Source: Cyanobacteria bacterium M_surface_10_m2_119 (lineage in GTDB: Bacteria; Cyanobacteriota; Cyanobacteriia; PCC-6307; Cyanobiaceae). Taken from it: a stretch of 35,964 nt of DNA. Shown piece after piece: positions 1 to 10,805 of the stretch. Every line of letters starts with the position of its first letter. The first letter of the stretch is position 1. The position numbers were made by a program, and so were the translations under genes. A model generated the notes under the pieces. It had not been told where the DNA came from and made no database searches. It saw only the letters and a program-made list of their open reading frames with translations. Location: positions 1 through 35,964 of the forward strand of contig VGPU01000022.1 of the NCBI GenBank assembly GCA_016882525.1. Direction: 5' to 3'.

Positions 1-1019
1 AGGTGGCACGCCTGGTGATGGACAAGTTCCTGCGGCGCCAGCTGATCCGCTCCGGCAATGAGGTGATCCAGCTGGGCTTCGATCAGAGCAAGCCGATGGA
101 GCAGGTGCTCGATGAGGCCGAGCAGAAGATCTTCGCCATCAGCCAGGAGAAACCCAGCACCGGCCTCACCCCCACCGCCGAGATCCTCACCGCCACCTTC
201 AACGAGATCGAAAGCCGCTCGCTGGGCACCGCGGTGGCCGGCATCCCGGTGAACTTCTACGACCTGGACGCCATGACCCAGGGGCTGCAGCGCAGCGATC
301 TGATCATCATTGCCGGCCGCCCCGCCATGGGCAAAACGGCGATCACGCTCAACCTGGCCAAGAACGTGGCCCAGCTCCACAAGCTGCCGGTGTGCGTGTT
401 TTCGCTGGAGATGAGCAAGGAGCAGCTCACCTATCGCCTGCTGGCGATGGAGGTGGGCATCGAAAGCGGTCGCCTGCGCACCGGCCGGCTGCAACCGGAG
501 GAATGGCCCCTGCTCGGCCAGGGCATTAGCACCCTCGGCCAGATGCCGATCTACATCGACGACAAACCCAATGCGGGCGTGCTGGAGATGCGCTCGCTCT
601 GCCGGCGGCTGATGGCCGAATCCGGCAAGGAGCTTGGGGTGGTGGTGATCGACTACCTGCAGCTGATGGAGGGCGGCGGCTCCGACAACCGCGTGCAGGA
701 GCTCTCACGCATCACCCGGGGCCTCAAGCAGATGGCCCGCGAACTCAACGTGCCCGTGATCGCCCTCTCCCAGCTCAGCCGGGGCGTGGAGGCGCGCACC
801 AACAAGCGCCCGATGCTCTCCGATCTACGCGAATCGGGCTCAATCGAGCAGGACGCCGACCTGGTGCTGATGATCTACCGCGATGAGTACTACAACCCCG
901 ACACGCCCGATCGCGGCATCACCGAAATCATCGTGACCAAGCACCGCAACGGCCCGGTGGGCACGGTGAAACTGCTGTTTGAGCCCCAATTCACCCGTTT
1001 CCGCAACCTGGCGGCCTAA
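1..1019 (+). CDS. dnaB: Replicative DNA helicase DnaB, C-terminal part (5' end outside window)
   Basis: Hexameric replicative helicase that unwinds DNA at the fork using ATP. The visible 338 residues (codons in frame from base 3) contain the end of the linker region and the RecA-like C-terminal domain. Walker A reads GRPAMGKT (about residue 104 of the visible part) and Walker B reads VVVIDYLQLM (about residue 215), followed by the QLSRGVEAR and DLRESGSIEQDADLV motifs typical of DnaB. The gene is cut by the window edge: the frame is open to base 1, and the GTG at base 3 is only an internal valine. No intein is seen in the visible part, although cyanobacterial dnaB genes often carry one. The stop TAA lies 47 bases before mnmG on the same strand. 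Confidence 0.97.
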   Translation, partial: VARLVMDKFLRRQLIRSGNEVIQLGFDQSKPMEQVLDEAEQKIFAISQEKPSTGLTPTAEILTATFNEIESRSLGTAVAGIPVNFYDLDAMTQGLQRSDLIIIAGRPAMGKTAITLNLAKNVAQLHKLPVCVFSLEMSKEQLTYRLLAMEVGIESGRLRTGRLQPEEWPLLGQGISTLGQMPIYIDDKPNAGVLEMRSLCRRLMAESGKELGVVVIDYLQLMEGGGSDNRVQELSRITRGLKQMARELNVPVIALSQLSRGVEARTNKRPMLSDLRESGSIEQDADLVLMIYRDEYYNPDTPDRGITEIIVTKHRNGPVGTVKLLFEPQFTRFRNLAA

Positions 1020-1066
1020 GCCCACTGGCCGCCATGGCCGATCGCATCGCCATCCAGAATTGAACG

Positions 1067-3013
1067 ATGGCTGTCAGCACCCCACCCACCGAGCACTTCG
1101 ACGTGATCGTCGTGGGGGGTGGCCATGCGGGCTGTGAAGCGGCGATCACGGCGGCCCGGCTGGGCTGCTCCACCGCGCTGTTTTCGCTCAACCTCGATCG
1201 CATCGCCTGGCAGCCCTGCAACCCGGCCGTGGGCGGCCCGGCCAAAAGCCAGCTGGTGCATGAGGTGGATGCCCTGGGCGGCGTGATCGGTCGCCTGGCC
1301 GATGCCACAGCCCTGCAGAAGCGGGTGCTCAACGCCAGCCGCGGCCCAGCCGTGTGGGCCCTGCGTGCCCAAACCGATAAACGCCAATACGCCCGCCAGA
1401 TGCTGCAGCTGCTGCAGCACACCCCCAACCTGGCCTTGCGCGAGGCGATGGTGACTGGCCTTGAGGTGGAGGGTGATCCCGGTGGCGATCCCCCGCACAC
1501 CGGCGCCCGCATCACCGGGGTGCGCACTTACTTCGGCAGCACCTACAGCGCCGACGCCGTGATCCTCACCGCCGGCACCTTCCTGGGCGGCCAGATCTGG
1601 GTTGGCAATCAATCGATGAGCGCCGGGCGGGCCGGCGAGCAGGCCGCCGAAGGGCTCACCGAAGCGCTGGAGGAGCTCGGCTTCCAGATGGGTCGCCTCA
1701 AAACGGGTACCCCCGCCCGGGTGGACCGGCGCAGCATCGCCCTCGATCAGCTGGAGGAGCAACCCAGCGACGCCCACGGGCGCTTCTTCTCCTTTGATCC
1801 AGCCAGCTGGGTGAGCGGCGAGCCGATGAGCTGCCACATCACCCGCACCACGGCGGCCACCCATCAACTGATCCGCGACAACCTGCACCTCACGCCGATC
1901 TACGGCGGCTTCATCGACAGCAAGGGCCCGCGCTATTGCCCCTCGATCGAAGACAAGATCGTGCGCTTCGCCGACAAGGACTCGCACCAGATCTTCCTGG
2001 AACCGGAAGGGCGCGACACGCCGGAGATCTACGTGCAGGGCTTCTCCACCGGCCTGCCGGAGCGACTGCAACTGGAGCTGCTGCGCACCCTGCCCGGCCT
2101 GGAGCAGTGCGTGATGCTGCGCCCCGCCTACGCCGTGGACTACGACTACCTACCCGCCACCCAGCTCAAGCCGTCCCTGGAAACCAAACGGGTGCAGGGG
2201 CTGTATTCCGCCGGGCAGCTCAACGGCACCACAGGCTACGAGGAGGCGGCCGCCCAGGGCCTGGTGGCGGGCCTCAACGCCGTGCGCCAGCTGCGCAACC
2301 AGCCGCCGGTGCACTTCCCGCGGGAGGGCAGCTACATCGGCACGATGATCGACGACCTGATCACCAAGGATCTGCGCGAGCCCTACCGGGTGCTCACCAG
2401 CCGCAGCGAATACCGGCTGGTGCTGCGGGGCGACAACGCCGACCGGCGCCTCACGCCCCTGGGCCGCGAGCTCGGCCTGATCGACGATCGCCGCTGGGAG
2501 ATCTACACCCGCAAACAGGAGGCGATCGCCGCCGAAACCCAGCGCCTCGAAACGGTGCGGCTCAAGGTGAGCGATCCAGCCGCCGATGCCGTGGCCAGCG
2601 AAACCGGTGCCGCCATCAAGGGCTCGATCACCCTGGCGGATCTGCTGCGCCGTCCCGGCTTCCACAGCGCCGATCTGGTGCGCCATGGCCTGGCCGACGC
2701 CAACCTGCCGCTCGACGTGCGCGAGAGCGCCGAGATCGACATCAAATACAGCGGCTACCTGGCCCGCCAGCAGCAGCAGATCGATCAGGTGAAAAAGCAG
2801 GAGCACAAACCGATTCCCAGCGGGATCAACTACGCCGCCATCGGCACCCTGTCGCGGGAAGCGCGGGAGAAGCTGGCGGCGGTGCAACCGATCAACCTGG
2901 GCCAGGCCTCACGGGTGCCGGGCGTCAGCCCCGCGGATGTCACCGCCCTGATGCTCTGGCTGGAGCTGGAGCAGCGGCGGCAGCGGCTCGTCAACAGCGG
3001 CCAGGATCGATAA
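1067..3013 (+). CDS. mnmG: tRNA uridine-5-carboxymethylaminomethyl(34) synthesis enzyme MnmG
   Basis: With MnmE this FAD protein builds the 5-carboxymethylaminomethyl group on wobble uridine 34 of certain tRNAs, supporting accurate decoding. The 648-residue length is normal. The N-terminus has the FAD dinucleotide-binding motif [12 protein letters not shown] (residues 15-26), followed by the family signatures [11 protein letters not shown] and [14 protein letters not shown]. The C-terminal half contains [18 protein letters not shown] and [20 protein letters not shown], both diagnostic of GidA/MnmG. The ATG at 1067 gives the expected N-terminus; I see no clear Shine-Dalgarno in front. It follows dnaB on the same strand and may share its transcript. 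No MnmE gene is in the window. Confidence 0.97.
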   Translation: MAVSTPPTEHFDVIVVGGGHAGCEAAITAARLGCSTALFSLNLDRIAWQPCNPAVGGPAKSQLVHEVDALGGVIGRLADATALQKRVLNASRGPAVWALRAQTDKRQYARQMLQLLQHTPNLALREAMVTGLEVEGDPGGDPPHTGARITGVRTYFGSTYSADAVILTAGTFLGGQIWVGNQSMSAGRAGEQAAEGLTEALEELGFQMGRLKTGTPARVDRRSIALDQLEEQPSDAHGRFFSFDPASWVSGEPMSCHITRTTAATHQLIRDNLHLTPIYGGFIDSKGPRYCPSIEDKIVRFADKDSHQIFLEPEGRDTPEIYVQGFSTGLPERLQLELLRTLPGLEQCVMLRPAYAVDYDYLPATQLKPSLETKRVQGLYSAGQLNGTTGYEEAAAQGLVAGLNAVRQLRNQPPVHFPREGSYIGTMIDDLITKDLREPYRVLTSRSEYRLVLRGDNADRRLTPLGRELGLIDDRRWEIYTRKQEAIAAETQRLETVRLKVSDPAADAVASETGAAIKGSITLADLLRRPGFHSADLVRHGLADANLPLDVRESAEIDIKYSGYLARQQQQIDQVKKQEHKPIPSGINYAAIGTLSREAREKLAAVQPINLGQASRVPGVSPADVTALMLWLELEQRRQRLVNSGQDR

Positions 3014-3065
3014 GGTGCGGCTCATTGCTGCAGGGATGCCGCAGCGCCTCCGGTTCTGAAAGCGC

Positions 3066-3839
3066 TTGAGCACCTCTCGCCCCACCAACACCTCCCGGGC
3101 CTACTGGGAGCTCAAGGCCGAGCAGGTGATGGACCGTGTGTTCGACAACGCCGGCCGCCCAGCGCCCACACCGCTGCCCACGACCCGGCCGCCAGCGGAG
3201 CCCGCGATCGAGGTGGAGGTGCGTGACGCCTCCCGGCATGCCTGGCCGATCGCCGGGGTGCAACGGCCACCGCGGCTGGCCGTGGGGCTCGCAGCCGGCC
3301 TGGGCTGCCTCACCCTGGTGGGCGGGATCAGCCTCTGGCATGGCTGGAACGAAGCCCGCAACGACCTGCGCCAGGAGCGCAACCTGCGGCTGCTGGAGGG
3401 CATCCGCAGCCTGGAAACGAGCGCCGAGCCGGCTGCCGCCAACCAGCCGGCGCCGGGTGCGGAAGGGCTGCCGCCAGCACCCCCCAACGAACCGTGGATC
3501 CAGGAGTTGGGGCAGTTGGAATCGAGCGGTGGTGGCGGCGGGGTGGCACCGCTACAGGTGCCACTCAACGGCACGCTGCAAACGCCCGCACCACCGGCCC
3601 CCGCCGCCACGGGCGGCAGCAGCGCTCCCGCCAGCGCCACTCCGGAACTGCTCGGGGTTGTGCAGATCCCAGGCAAACCCGGATCGGCCATCTTCCAGGT
3701 GGGGGGCAGCTCCACCAATGCCCTGGTGGGCGAGAGCATCGGCAGCAGCGGCTGGCGGCTGGTGTCCACCACCGGCGATAGCGCCGTGATCGAACGCGGT
3801 GGCAGTAGCCGGCGCGTCAACATCAGCAGTGGTTTCTGA
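3066..3839 (+). CDS. Single-pass membrane protein with GspC/PilP-like C-terminal region
   Basis: The 257-residue protein has a cytoplasmic N-terminal stretch, one predicted transmembrane helix (about residues 71-92), a charged segment that may form a coiled coil (94-117), a long Pro/Ala/Gly linker, and a compact C-terminal domain (about 195-257). This domain starts LLGVVQIPGKPGSAIFQVGG and continues with a LVGESIGSSGW segment. That pattern (a GV strand, an AIF strand, a VGE turn and a W strand) resembles the homology region of type II secretion GspC and pilus PilP proteins, which links inner and outer membrane parts. The match is by eye, so the function is inferred. The only start near the upstream in-frame stop is TTG at 3066; the next methionine is residue 22. 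Confidence 0.75.
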   Translation: MSTSRPTNTSRAYWELKAEQVMDRVFDNAGRPAPTPLPTTRPPAEPAIEVEVRDASRHAWPIAGVQRPPRLAVGLAAGLGCLTLVGGISLWHGWNEARNDLRQERNLRLLEGIRSLETSAEPAAANQPAPGAEGLPPAPPNEPWIQELGQLESSGGGGGVAPLQVPLNGTLQTPAPPAPAATGGSSAPASATPELLGVVQIPGKPGSAIFQVGGSSTNALVGESIGSSGWRLVSTTGDSAVIERGGSSRRVNISSGF

Positions 3840-3868
3840 GGCCCTCGGGCCCGCTCCCCTGCACCCCG

Positions 3869-4474
3869 ATGCCCAACAGGCCCGACCTCTGGCCCTCACC
3901 CCGGCCGCTCTGGCAGGCCGCTCCTGAGGCGGTGGCGGCGGGGCTGAGCGGTCAGGCCGACGACGACACCACAGCGCTGAGCGGGCCCTGGCGCTTGTTG
4001 CTGCTTGGGGATGGCAGCCCCACGCGGCACCTGCAATCGCTCACCGGTCGAGAGGTAACGGTGGAGGTGATCTCGATGGCGGCAGACCCAGATCCCGGCT
4101 CGGAGGCGCCGCTGGAAGTGGCCGAACTGGATGCACCCCTGCTGCGGCGTCAGGTGTGGCTGCACTGCGGCGAACAGACGCTGGCCTGGGCGGAGAGCTG
4201 GTGGAATCAAGCGGAAGCGGACCAACATCTGCGGGAGCGCAACCAGCCGATCTGGCGCAGCCTCACCGCCAACCGGGCCGAGCTCTACCGGGAAGTGGAC
4301 GGCCTGGCGCTGGTGGAGGCTCCCCTGCTGGAAGAAGGGTTTGGGCAACCAGGGCCCTACTGGAGCCGCCACTACCGCTTCTTTCGCGGTGGGCGCGAAC
4401 TCACGGTAGTGCGGGAGGTGTTCTCACCGGCACTGGAGCGCTGGCTGGGCCCAGCCCAACACATTGCTTCATAA
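3869..4474 (+). CDS. Chorismate lyase, cyanobacterial (Ycf21/DUF98-type)
   Basis: Likely removes pyruvate from chorismate to give 4-hydroxybenzoate, the ring precursor of plastoquinone in cyanobacteria. The 201-residue length fits. The conserved core is visible: GPWRLLLLGDGSPTRHLQSL near residue 40, the LLRRQVWLHCG strand, AWAESWWN, PIWRSLTANRAELYRE, and the C-terminal stretch with GPYWSRHYRF followed by LTVVREVFSP and LERWLGP. These match the Ycf21-type lyases more closely than E. coli UbiC. The ATG at 3869 lies 29 bases after the preceding stop, so co-transcription is plausible. The family is confident; activity is inferred from the family. Confidence 0.85.
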   Translation: MPNRPDLWPSPRPLWQAAPEAVAAGLSGQADDDTTALSGPWRLLLLGDGSPTRHLQSLTGREVTVEVISMAADPDPGSEAPLEVAELDAPLLRRQVWLHCGEQTLAWAESWWNQAEADQHLRERNQPIWRSLTANRAELYREVDGLALVEAPLLEEGFGQPGPYWSRHYRFFRGGRELTVVREVFSPALERWLGPAQHIAS

Positions 4475-4570
4475 CGAGTTGCAACAAAGGTTGCGAGTGG
4501 CTACAGGTTTGGCTTGACAGCTTGCGCCCCCTTGTGCTGGGAGCAGCATGAGGTCACTCACCGGTTGTTC

Positions 4571-5098
4571 ATGTTGCATTCGATTCCCAGCGGTAAAGGA
4601 CCTCCTGCCGCGCTATCTGGTGAGCCTCAGTGGCTCTCGCTCACCGACCTCGGCCGCATCTATGGCATCTCCGCCGTGCACTGCGGCCGCCTGCTGAGCG
4701 AAGCCGGGTTGCGCGAAGCCAATGGCCAGCCATCACGCCACGCCCTGCGCTCCGGTTGCGCCATCCGCGGCCTCCAGCCCCACGCCCATGGCCCCACCCA
4801 ATGGCACCGCGAGCACTGCCAGTCGGTGTTTGAGCGGGCGGGCTTCGAACCGATTCGCCGCACCACCCTGGTGCAGCAGTGGGCGCAGCTGCTGAGTGCC
4901 CTCACCGAGGGATCACCCTCGATCACCACCAGCGCCGATCAGATGGCGGAGGAGCTGCCCAACGATCTGGTGGAGTCGGTGAATGCCGAGCTGCGGGAGA
5001 TCGGCTGCGGCTTCCAGGTGAGCAGCCGCGCCCACACCCCCCATCACCCCCCTTCCAAGCGGCGGCGCGTGGAACGCGGCATCATCCGGCCGGCCTGA
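4571..5098 (+). CDS. Conserved hypothetical protein with helix-turn-helix-like N-terminus
   Basis: About 175 residues. The N-terminal stretch LSLTDLGRIYGISAVHCGRL reads like a helix-turn-helix (a residue-spaced 'T-x-L-G-x-x-x-G-I-S' turn followed by a recognition helix) and is followed by ANGQPSRHALRSG, a common wing-like extension in small DNA-binding proteins. The remainder has no motif I recognise, and the tail is Arg/Lys-rich. ATG 4571 is preferred over an upstream in-frame TTG at 4514, because the extra residues look non-conserved and 4514 falls inside a TTGACA that may be a -35 element. The last 55 bases overlap the convergent gene at 5044-5601. A DNA-binding role is inference. Confidence 0.7.
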   Translation: MLHSIPSGKGPPAALSGEPQWLSLTDLGRIYGISAVHCGRLLSEAGLREANGQPSRHALRSGCAIRGLQPHAHGPTQWHREHCQSVFERAGFEPIRRTTLVQQWAQLLSALTEGSPSITTSADQMAEELPNDLVESVNAELREIGCGFQVSSRAHTPHHPPSKRRRVERGIIRPA

Positions 5099-5601
5099 GC
5101 AGGCGCGGATGCCTGCGGCTCCAGTGGCTGGCGCTGGGCTTCAGCGTCACGCTGCCAGCGATTCAGCGTGAAGCTCTCCTCATCCGGCCACTCCTCTGCG
5201 GTGGCGGCTGCGACGCTGGCGGCACGCCCTCGCCGTGAGATCGCCGTCAGGGGCTGACGGCGGCTGCGGCGCGGCTGCGGCTCACGCACCGCACCGGCAC
5301 CGGCAGCGGCCTGCTGTTCCCAGGATTCACGCCAGCCGTCGTCGTCCTCCAGCAGCCAATCGAGCTTGTCCTCCACCCAACGGCCGAGGTGATCCAGCTT
5401 CAGGCCATTGGCGCGAGCGCCGGGCCGCGAACCGGGCCGAGCGCCCGACACGCCATCCACCAGTTGACGCCCGGCAGACACCCACTGATCAAGGCGCTGA
5501 TCGAGGCGTTGCTCAAAGCGCGGTTCACCGCGGCGGGAACCGCGCCGCTCGAAACGGTCATCCGGGCGCTCGTCGCGCTCCCTGCTGTAGGCATCCACCA
5601 T
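5044..5601 (-). CDS. Arg/Glu-rich hypothetical protein
   Basis: A 185-residue, very charged and probably mostly disordered protein. The N-terminus is rich in Arg, Glu and Asp (RERDERPDDRFERRGSRRGE), followed by repeated LDQRLDQ segments. The central part, LDHLGRWVEDKLDWLLEDDD, is the only region that looks ordered. The C-terminus again carries many Arg residues and a PRRSRR stretch. I do not recognise a family. The overlap of 55 bases with the 3' end of the convergent gene means the two tails are antisense to one another. The start is ATG 5601. Coding status is supported by codon-position GC and a plausible ordered segment, but there is no domain evidence. Confidence 0.6.
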   Translation of the reverse strand: MVDAYSRERDERPDDRFERRGSRRGEPRFEQRLDQRLDQWVSAGRQLVDGVSGARPGSRPGARANGLKLDHLGRWVEDKLDWLLEDDDGWRESWEQQAAAGAGAVREPQPRRSRRQPLTAISRRGRAASVAAATAEEWPDEESFTLNRWQRDAEAQRQPLEPQASAPAQAGRMMPRSTRRRLEGG

Positions 5602-5620
5602 CTGAGCAGGCTAGGGGGGT

Positions 5621-5722
5621 TCAACGCCCCAGGCGCTTAGCCCGCAGCCACTGTTCGCGGCTCAGCCCCACCAGGGCGATGGCCAGCCCGCTCCACTGCA
5701 GTGCCCACAACGCCGTGCCCAT
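5621..5722 (-). CDS. 33-residue single-helix membrane microprotein
   Basis: A short ORF beginning ATG at 5722, nine bases after the stop of the SprT-like gene, and ending TGA at 5621. The product begins MGTALWALQWSGLAIALVGL and ends with a basic tail containing EQWLRAKRLGR. It therefore has one hydrophobic helix (about residues 3-20), then a positively charged end that by the positive-inside rule would sit in the cytoplasm. Size and layout resemble small photosystem or cytochrome subunits, but I do not recognise it as any of PsbX/PsbY/PetN/PetM/PsaM. Tight spacing suggests translational coupling to the protease gene. Coding is inferred from amphipathic layout and position. Confidence 0.55.
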   Translation of the reverse strand: MGTALWALQWSGLAIALVGLSREQWLRAKRLGR

Positions 5723-5731
5723 GGCGGCAAC

Positions 5732-6352
5732 TTAGGCCGCCGCCCGCTCGAACACCAGCTGGCAGCTGGCATGCCAATGCCCGCCATGCAGCCGCTCACA
5801 GCAGCTGCGGCAGGCCACCCCGGGACGGCGGCGGCGGTAAGGCGACTGCAGGCCGCAGCTGGGGCAGCGGGCCAGCCAGCGGGCCGGCTCCGTGGGCACC
5901 GGGAAACGGTGACGCACGCTCACCACAAACTGCTGCTGGGCCCCATTGATCGCCTCCATGCGGGCCCGGAAGTGGGGGCCATGCACCTCATCAGCCCGCA
6001 CCACGCGATGCACCCAGGCGTGGATCATTTCGTGGCAGAGGGTGCTGGTGGTGGCCTCCTGGGGCAGGGGCTCCAGCAGCGGCCGCGAGAGCACGATCTC
6101 GCTGATCGATCGGCCGTCTCGACCGCGGCCATAGCGATACAAACCAGCACTGCGCCGCATGCGGCCATCGCTCCAGCGCACGGCCACCAACGCCGTGCCC
6201 TCGCCATCGGCCAGCTCACCCGCGAAATGCTCGCGGTTGAGCCGGTGAAACAGCGGCAACAGCGGAACGAGCGGCACGCTGCAGGCAACCAGCTGGGGCT
6301 GGAGCAGTCTGGCGGATGCTGCCTGGCCCGGCGCTGGTGCTGTAACCCGCAC
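5732..6352 (-). CDS. SprT-like zinc metalloprotease-domain protein
   Basis: The protein is up to 206 residues. The zinc-binding motif HEMIH is at residues 107-111 within LCHEMIHAWVHRV, with a likely third ligand in DEVHGPHF (His 124 or 127), the SprT arrangement. The C-terminus has paired cysteines (CPSC and CRSC, about residues 163-187) forming a probable zinc ribbon. Proteins of this fold include SprT and the DNA-protein crosslink protease Spartan; the bacterial role is not settled. The true start may lie downstream of ATG 6352, since the first 25 residues look poorly conserved. A 33-residue ORF follows nine bases after its stop. The gene is divergent from the gene at 6408, with 55 bases between starts. 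Confidence 0.85.
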   Translation of the reverse strand: MRVTAPAPGQAASARLLQPQLVACSVPLVPLLPLFHRLNREHFAGELADGEGTALVAVRWSDGRMRRSAGLYRYGRGRDGRSISEIVLSRPLLEPLPQEATTSTLCHEMIHAWVHRVVRADEVHGPHFRARMEAINGAQQQFVVSVRHRFPVPTEPARWLARCPSCGLQSPYRRRRPGVACRSCCERLHGGHWHASCQLVFERAAA

Positions 6353-6407
6353 TGCGGCGCAAGGGGGCTAGTCCTGCAGAATCAGCCCCACCTTCCCCCG
6401 CGCATCC

Positions 6408-8919
<2,512 letters not shown>

Positions 8920-8940
8920 CGCAGCCCCGATTCACACCCT

Positions 8941-9231
8941 TCAGCGATAGCCGGCGCGGTTCACCGGTCCGCCAGCATTGGGCCCCACACCAGGACCGGC
9001 GCCGGGACGCAAGCCTGCACCGGGCGCGCCGTAGCCCACGCCCGGCGTGGGGTTCACCACCGGGCCACCCGGCGCCGCCACCGGCCTGCCATACCCCCGA
9101 ACCGGGGCAGCCTCCACCGCCACACAACCGGGGGGATAGCCCGGGCCTGTGCAAACCACGGCCGCCTGCAGGGGGCCTGCGGTGAGCAGGCCCAAACCCG
9201 CCAGACCTTGCAGCAACCAACGCCTGTTCAT
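8941..9231 (-). CDS. Small secreted Gly/Pro-rich protein
   Basis: A 96-residue protein. It begins MNRRWLLQGLAGLGLLTAGP, a clear Sec signal peptide with an AxA cleavage site (LQAA). The mature part has two cysteines (VVCTGPGYPPGC) and then low-complexity Gly/Pro/Ala sequence with repeated PGxG units. I do not recognise a family; the signal peptide and short cysteine-bridged head suggest an exported or envelope protein. ATG 9231 is chosen because it starts the signal peptide, although the frame remains open far upstream. It converges on ligA (21 bases between stops) and is divergent from the small ORF at 9268. Confidence 0.65.
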   Translation of the reverse strand: MNRRWLLQGLAGLGLLTAGPLQAAVVCTGPGYPPGCVAVEAAPVRGYGRPVAAPGGPVVNPTPGVGYGAPGAGLRPGAGPGVGPNAGGPVNRAGYR

Positions 9232-9267
9232 GGTGGTTCTTGGGCAGAGATCCTTACCCTGGGACGT

Positions 9268-9441
9268 ATGCCCCAACCCGCCATCCATCGCTGGATCAAA
9301 ACCGAGTGCGGGCGGGCGAAATACGCCGAACTGGCGGCGCGGCCCGGGGCTGTGGCGCGGCTGCGCCTGGCCTGGTTCGTGCTGATCGCCGCCATCCGCG
9401 ATTGGCGACTGCCAGCTCAGGCGGACGGCTCCGACGCCTGA
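9268..9441 (+). CDS. Small basic hypothetical protein, 57 residues
   Basis: Begins MPQPAIHRWIKTECGRAKYA and has one hydrophobic segment near the end (RLRLAWFVLIAAIRDWRL). The mix of a basic amphipathic head and a short hydrophobic stretch is consistent with a small membrane-associated protein. ATG 9268 is preferred over an upstream in-frame start at 9208, which would overlap the divergent secreted-protein gene. Its 3' end overlaps the convergent VTT gene by 25 bases. I do not recognise it. The main support is a plausible composition and a position that otherwise would be an unexplained gap. Confidence 0.5.
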   Translation: MPQPAIHRWIKTECGRAKYAELAARPGAVARLRLAWFVLIAAIRDWRLPAQADGSDA

Positions 9442-10034
9442 AGCGCCTGGCGGGCTGCCCGGCTCACCAGCCACACCACCGCCACCGTGGCCAGGATGCC
9501 CACGAGGCGCAGAACCCAGGTGGTGGCATCGGCCTCGCCGCTGAGCACCTCGCCGAAGCGCGCCGCATCCCCGGCCAGGGCGCCCAGGCCACAGAACAGG
9601 ATCGTTCCCGGCAGGATCCCGATCAAGCCCAGGGTGTAATCGCGCAGGCTCACATCGCTGAGGCCGTAGGCCAGGTTGAGCAGGGAAAACGGAAAGGCCG
9701 GCGACAGGCGCGTGAGCAGCACCAGCTTCAGTCCCTCGCGACTCACGGCCCGCTCCACCGCCTGCAGCTTCGGCAGGGCCACCAACCGCCGCTGCGCCCA
9801 GTCGCGCAACCAGTGGCGTCCCAACAGAAAAGCCGCTTCGGCGCCCAGGCAGGCACCAACAAACACGATCAGGCTTCCCCACCAGGTGCCATAGAGGGCA
9901 CCGGCCAACATCGAGGCCCACACCCCCGGCAACAGCAGGGTGACCCACAACGCATAGAGCGGCACAAAGGCCAGAGCACCGGCCGGCGATTGCAGCACCG
10001 GCCAGAGGGCCTGCAGGGTGGAGAGATCAGCCAT
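9417..10034 (-). CDS. TVP38/TMEM64 (VTT-domain) membrane protein
   Basis: A DedA-superfamily membrane protein. Starting at ATG 10034 it is about 205 residues with five or six hydrophobic segments. The VTT core is visible: LLLPGVWASMLAGALYGTWW followed by GACLGAEAAFLLGRHWLR, then LLTRLSPAFPFSLLNLAYG, YTLGLIGILPGTILFCGLG and a final helix near the C-terminus. Members are thought to act in lipid or osmolyte handling in the inner membrane, but the bacterial substrate is not established. A GTG at 10052 directly abuts the stop of the SDR gene and is an alternative start. It is the last gene of the valS-mliC-like-SDR run on the minus strand. Confidence 0.88.
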   Translation of the reverse strand: MADLSTLQALWPVLQSPAGALAFVPLYALWVTLLLPGVWASMLAGALYGTWWGSLIVFVGACLGAEAAFLLGRHWLRDWAQRRLVALPKLQAVERAVSREGLKLVLLTRLSPAFPFSLLNLAYGLSDVSLRDYTLGLIGILPGTILFCGLGALAGDAARFGEVLSGEADATTWVLRLVGILATVAVVWLVSRAARQALQASEPSA

Positions 10035-10052
10035 GGCAAGGATCCGGATCAC

Positions 10053-10805
10053 TCACACCTCGGAGGCGTAGCCGCCATCCACGGGAATCGCCGCGCCGGT
10101 GATGAAGGCCGAGGCCTCGCTGGCCAGAAACACCGCAATCCCCTCAAAATCAGCCGGCACACCCCAGCGGCCGGAGGGAGAGCGGGCCAGCACGCGCTCG
10201 TTCAAGCCCGGCAGCTGCTCGCGGGCCGTGCGGGTGAGGGCCGTATCAATCCAGCCCGGCAGGATCGCGTTCACCTGAATGCCATCGGCCGCCCAGCCCA
10301 CCGCCAGCGACTTGGTGAGCTGCACCACCCCGCCCTTGCTGGCGCCGTAGGCGGCCGCCACAGCGGATCCAAACAACGACAACATCGAGCCCACATTGAT
10401 CACCTTGCCTCCGCCCCTCAAATGCGGGTAAGCAGCCTTGGCGCACAGAAAGGCTCCCGTGAGGTTGGTATCGAGCACCTGCTGCCACTGCTCGAGCGTT
10501 AACTCTTGAGCGGGCAGCCGCACATTCGTACCGGCGTTGTTCACGAGCACATCCAGACGGCCGAAATAGGCCACGGTCTGCTCCATTAACGCCGTGATCG
10601 AGCTCTCACGGGAGACGTCGGTTTCGATGGCGATCGCCTGGGCGCCGAGAACCTGCAGCTCAGCCACGGCATCGGCCGACTTCTCGGGGTTGCGGGCCGC
10701 CACCACGATCGAAGCCCCGGCCCGTGCCAAGCCCCGCGCCATGCCAAGGCCAATGCCTCCATCGCCACCGGTGACGATCGCCACCTTGCCGCTGAGATCA
10801 AACAC
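10053..10805 (-). CDS. Short-chain dehydrogenase/reductase (FabG-like)
   Basis: Classical SDR oxidoreductase of 250 residues. The cofactor motif TGGDGGIG is at residues 12-19, NNAG at 89-92, and the catalytic set is Ser140, Tyr153 and Lys157 (YGASK). The C-terminal IPVDGGYASEV is typical of the 3-oxoacyl-ACP reductase-like and gluconate/glucose-dehydrogenase-like groups. The Arg38 in VVAARNP suggests NADP(H) preference, which is inference. The substrate cannot be assigned. Its start overlaps the end of the MliC-like gene by eight bases and its stop is flush with the VTT gene's possible GTG, so the three are almost surely one transcript. Confidence 0.9.
   Translation of the reverse strand: MFDLSGKVAIVTGGDGGIGLGMARGLARAGASIVVAARNPEKSADAVAELQVLGAQAIAIETDVSRESSITALMEQTVAYFGRLDVLVNNAGTNVRLPAQELTLEQWQQVLDTNLTGAFLCAKAAYPHLRGGGKVINVGSMLSLFGSAVAAAYGASKGGVVQLTKSLAVGWAADGIQVNAILPGWIDTALTRTAREQLPGLNERVLARSPSGRWGVPADFEGIAVFLASEASAFITGAAIPVDGGYASEV

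Noticed and set aside
4514-4540. TTGACA as a -35 promoter element for the gene at 4571
   Set aside because: No acceptable -10 box at the right spacing, so not called as a promoter.
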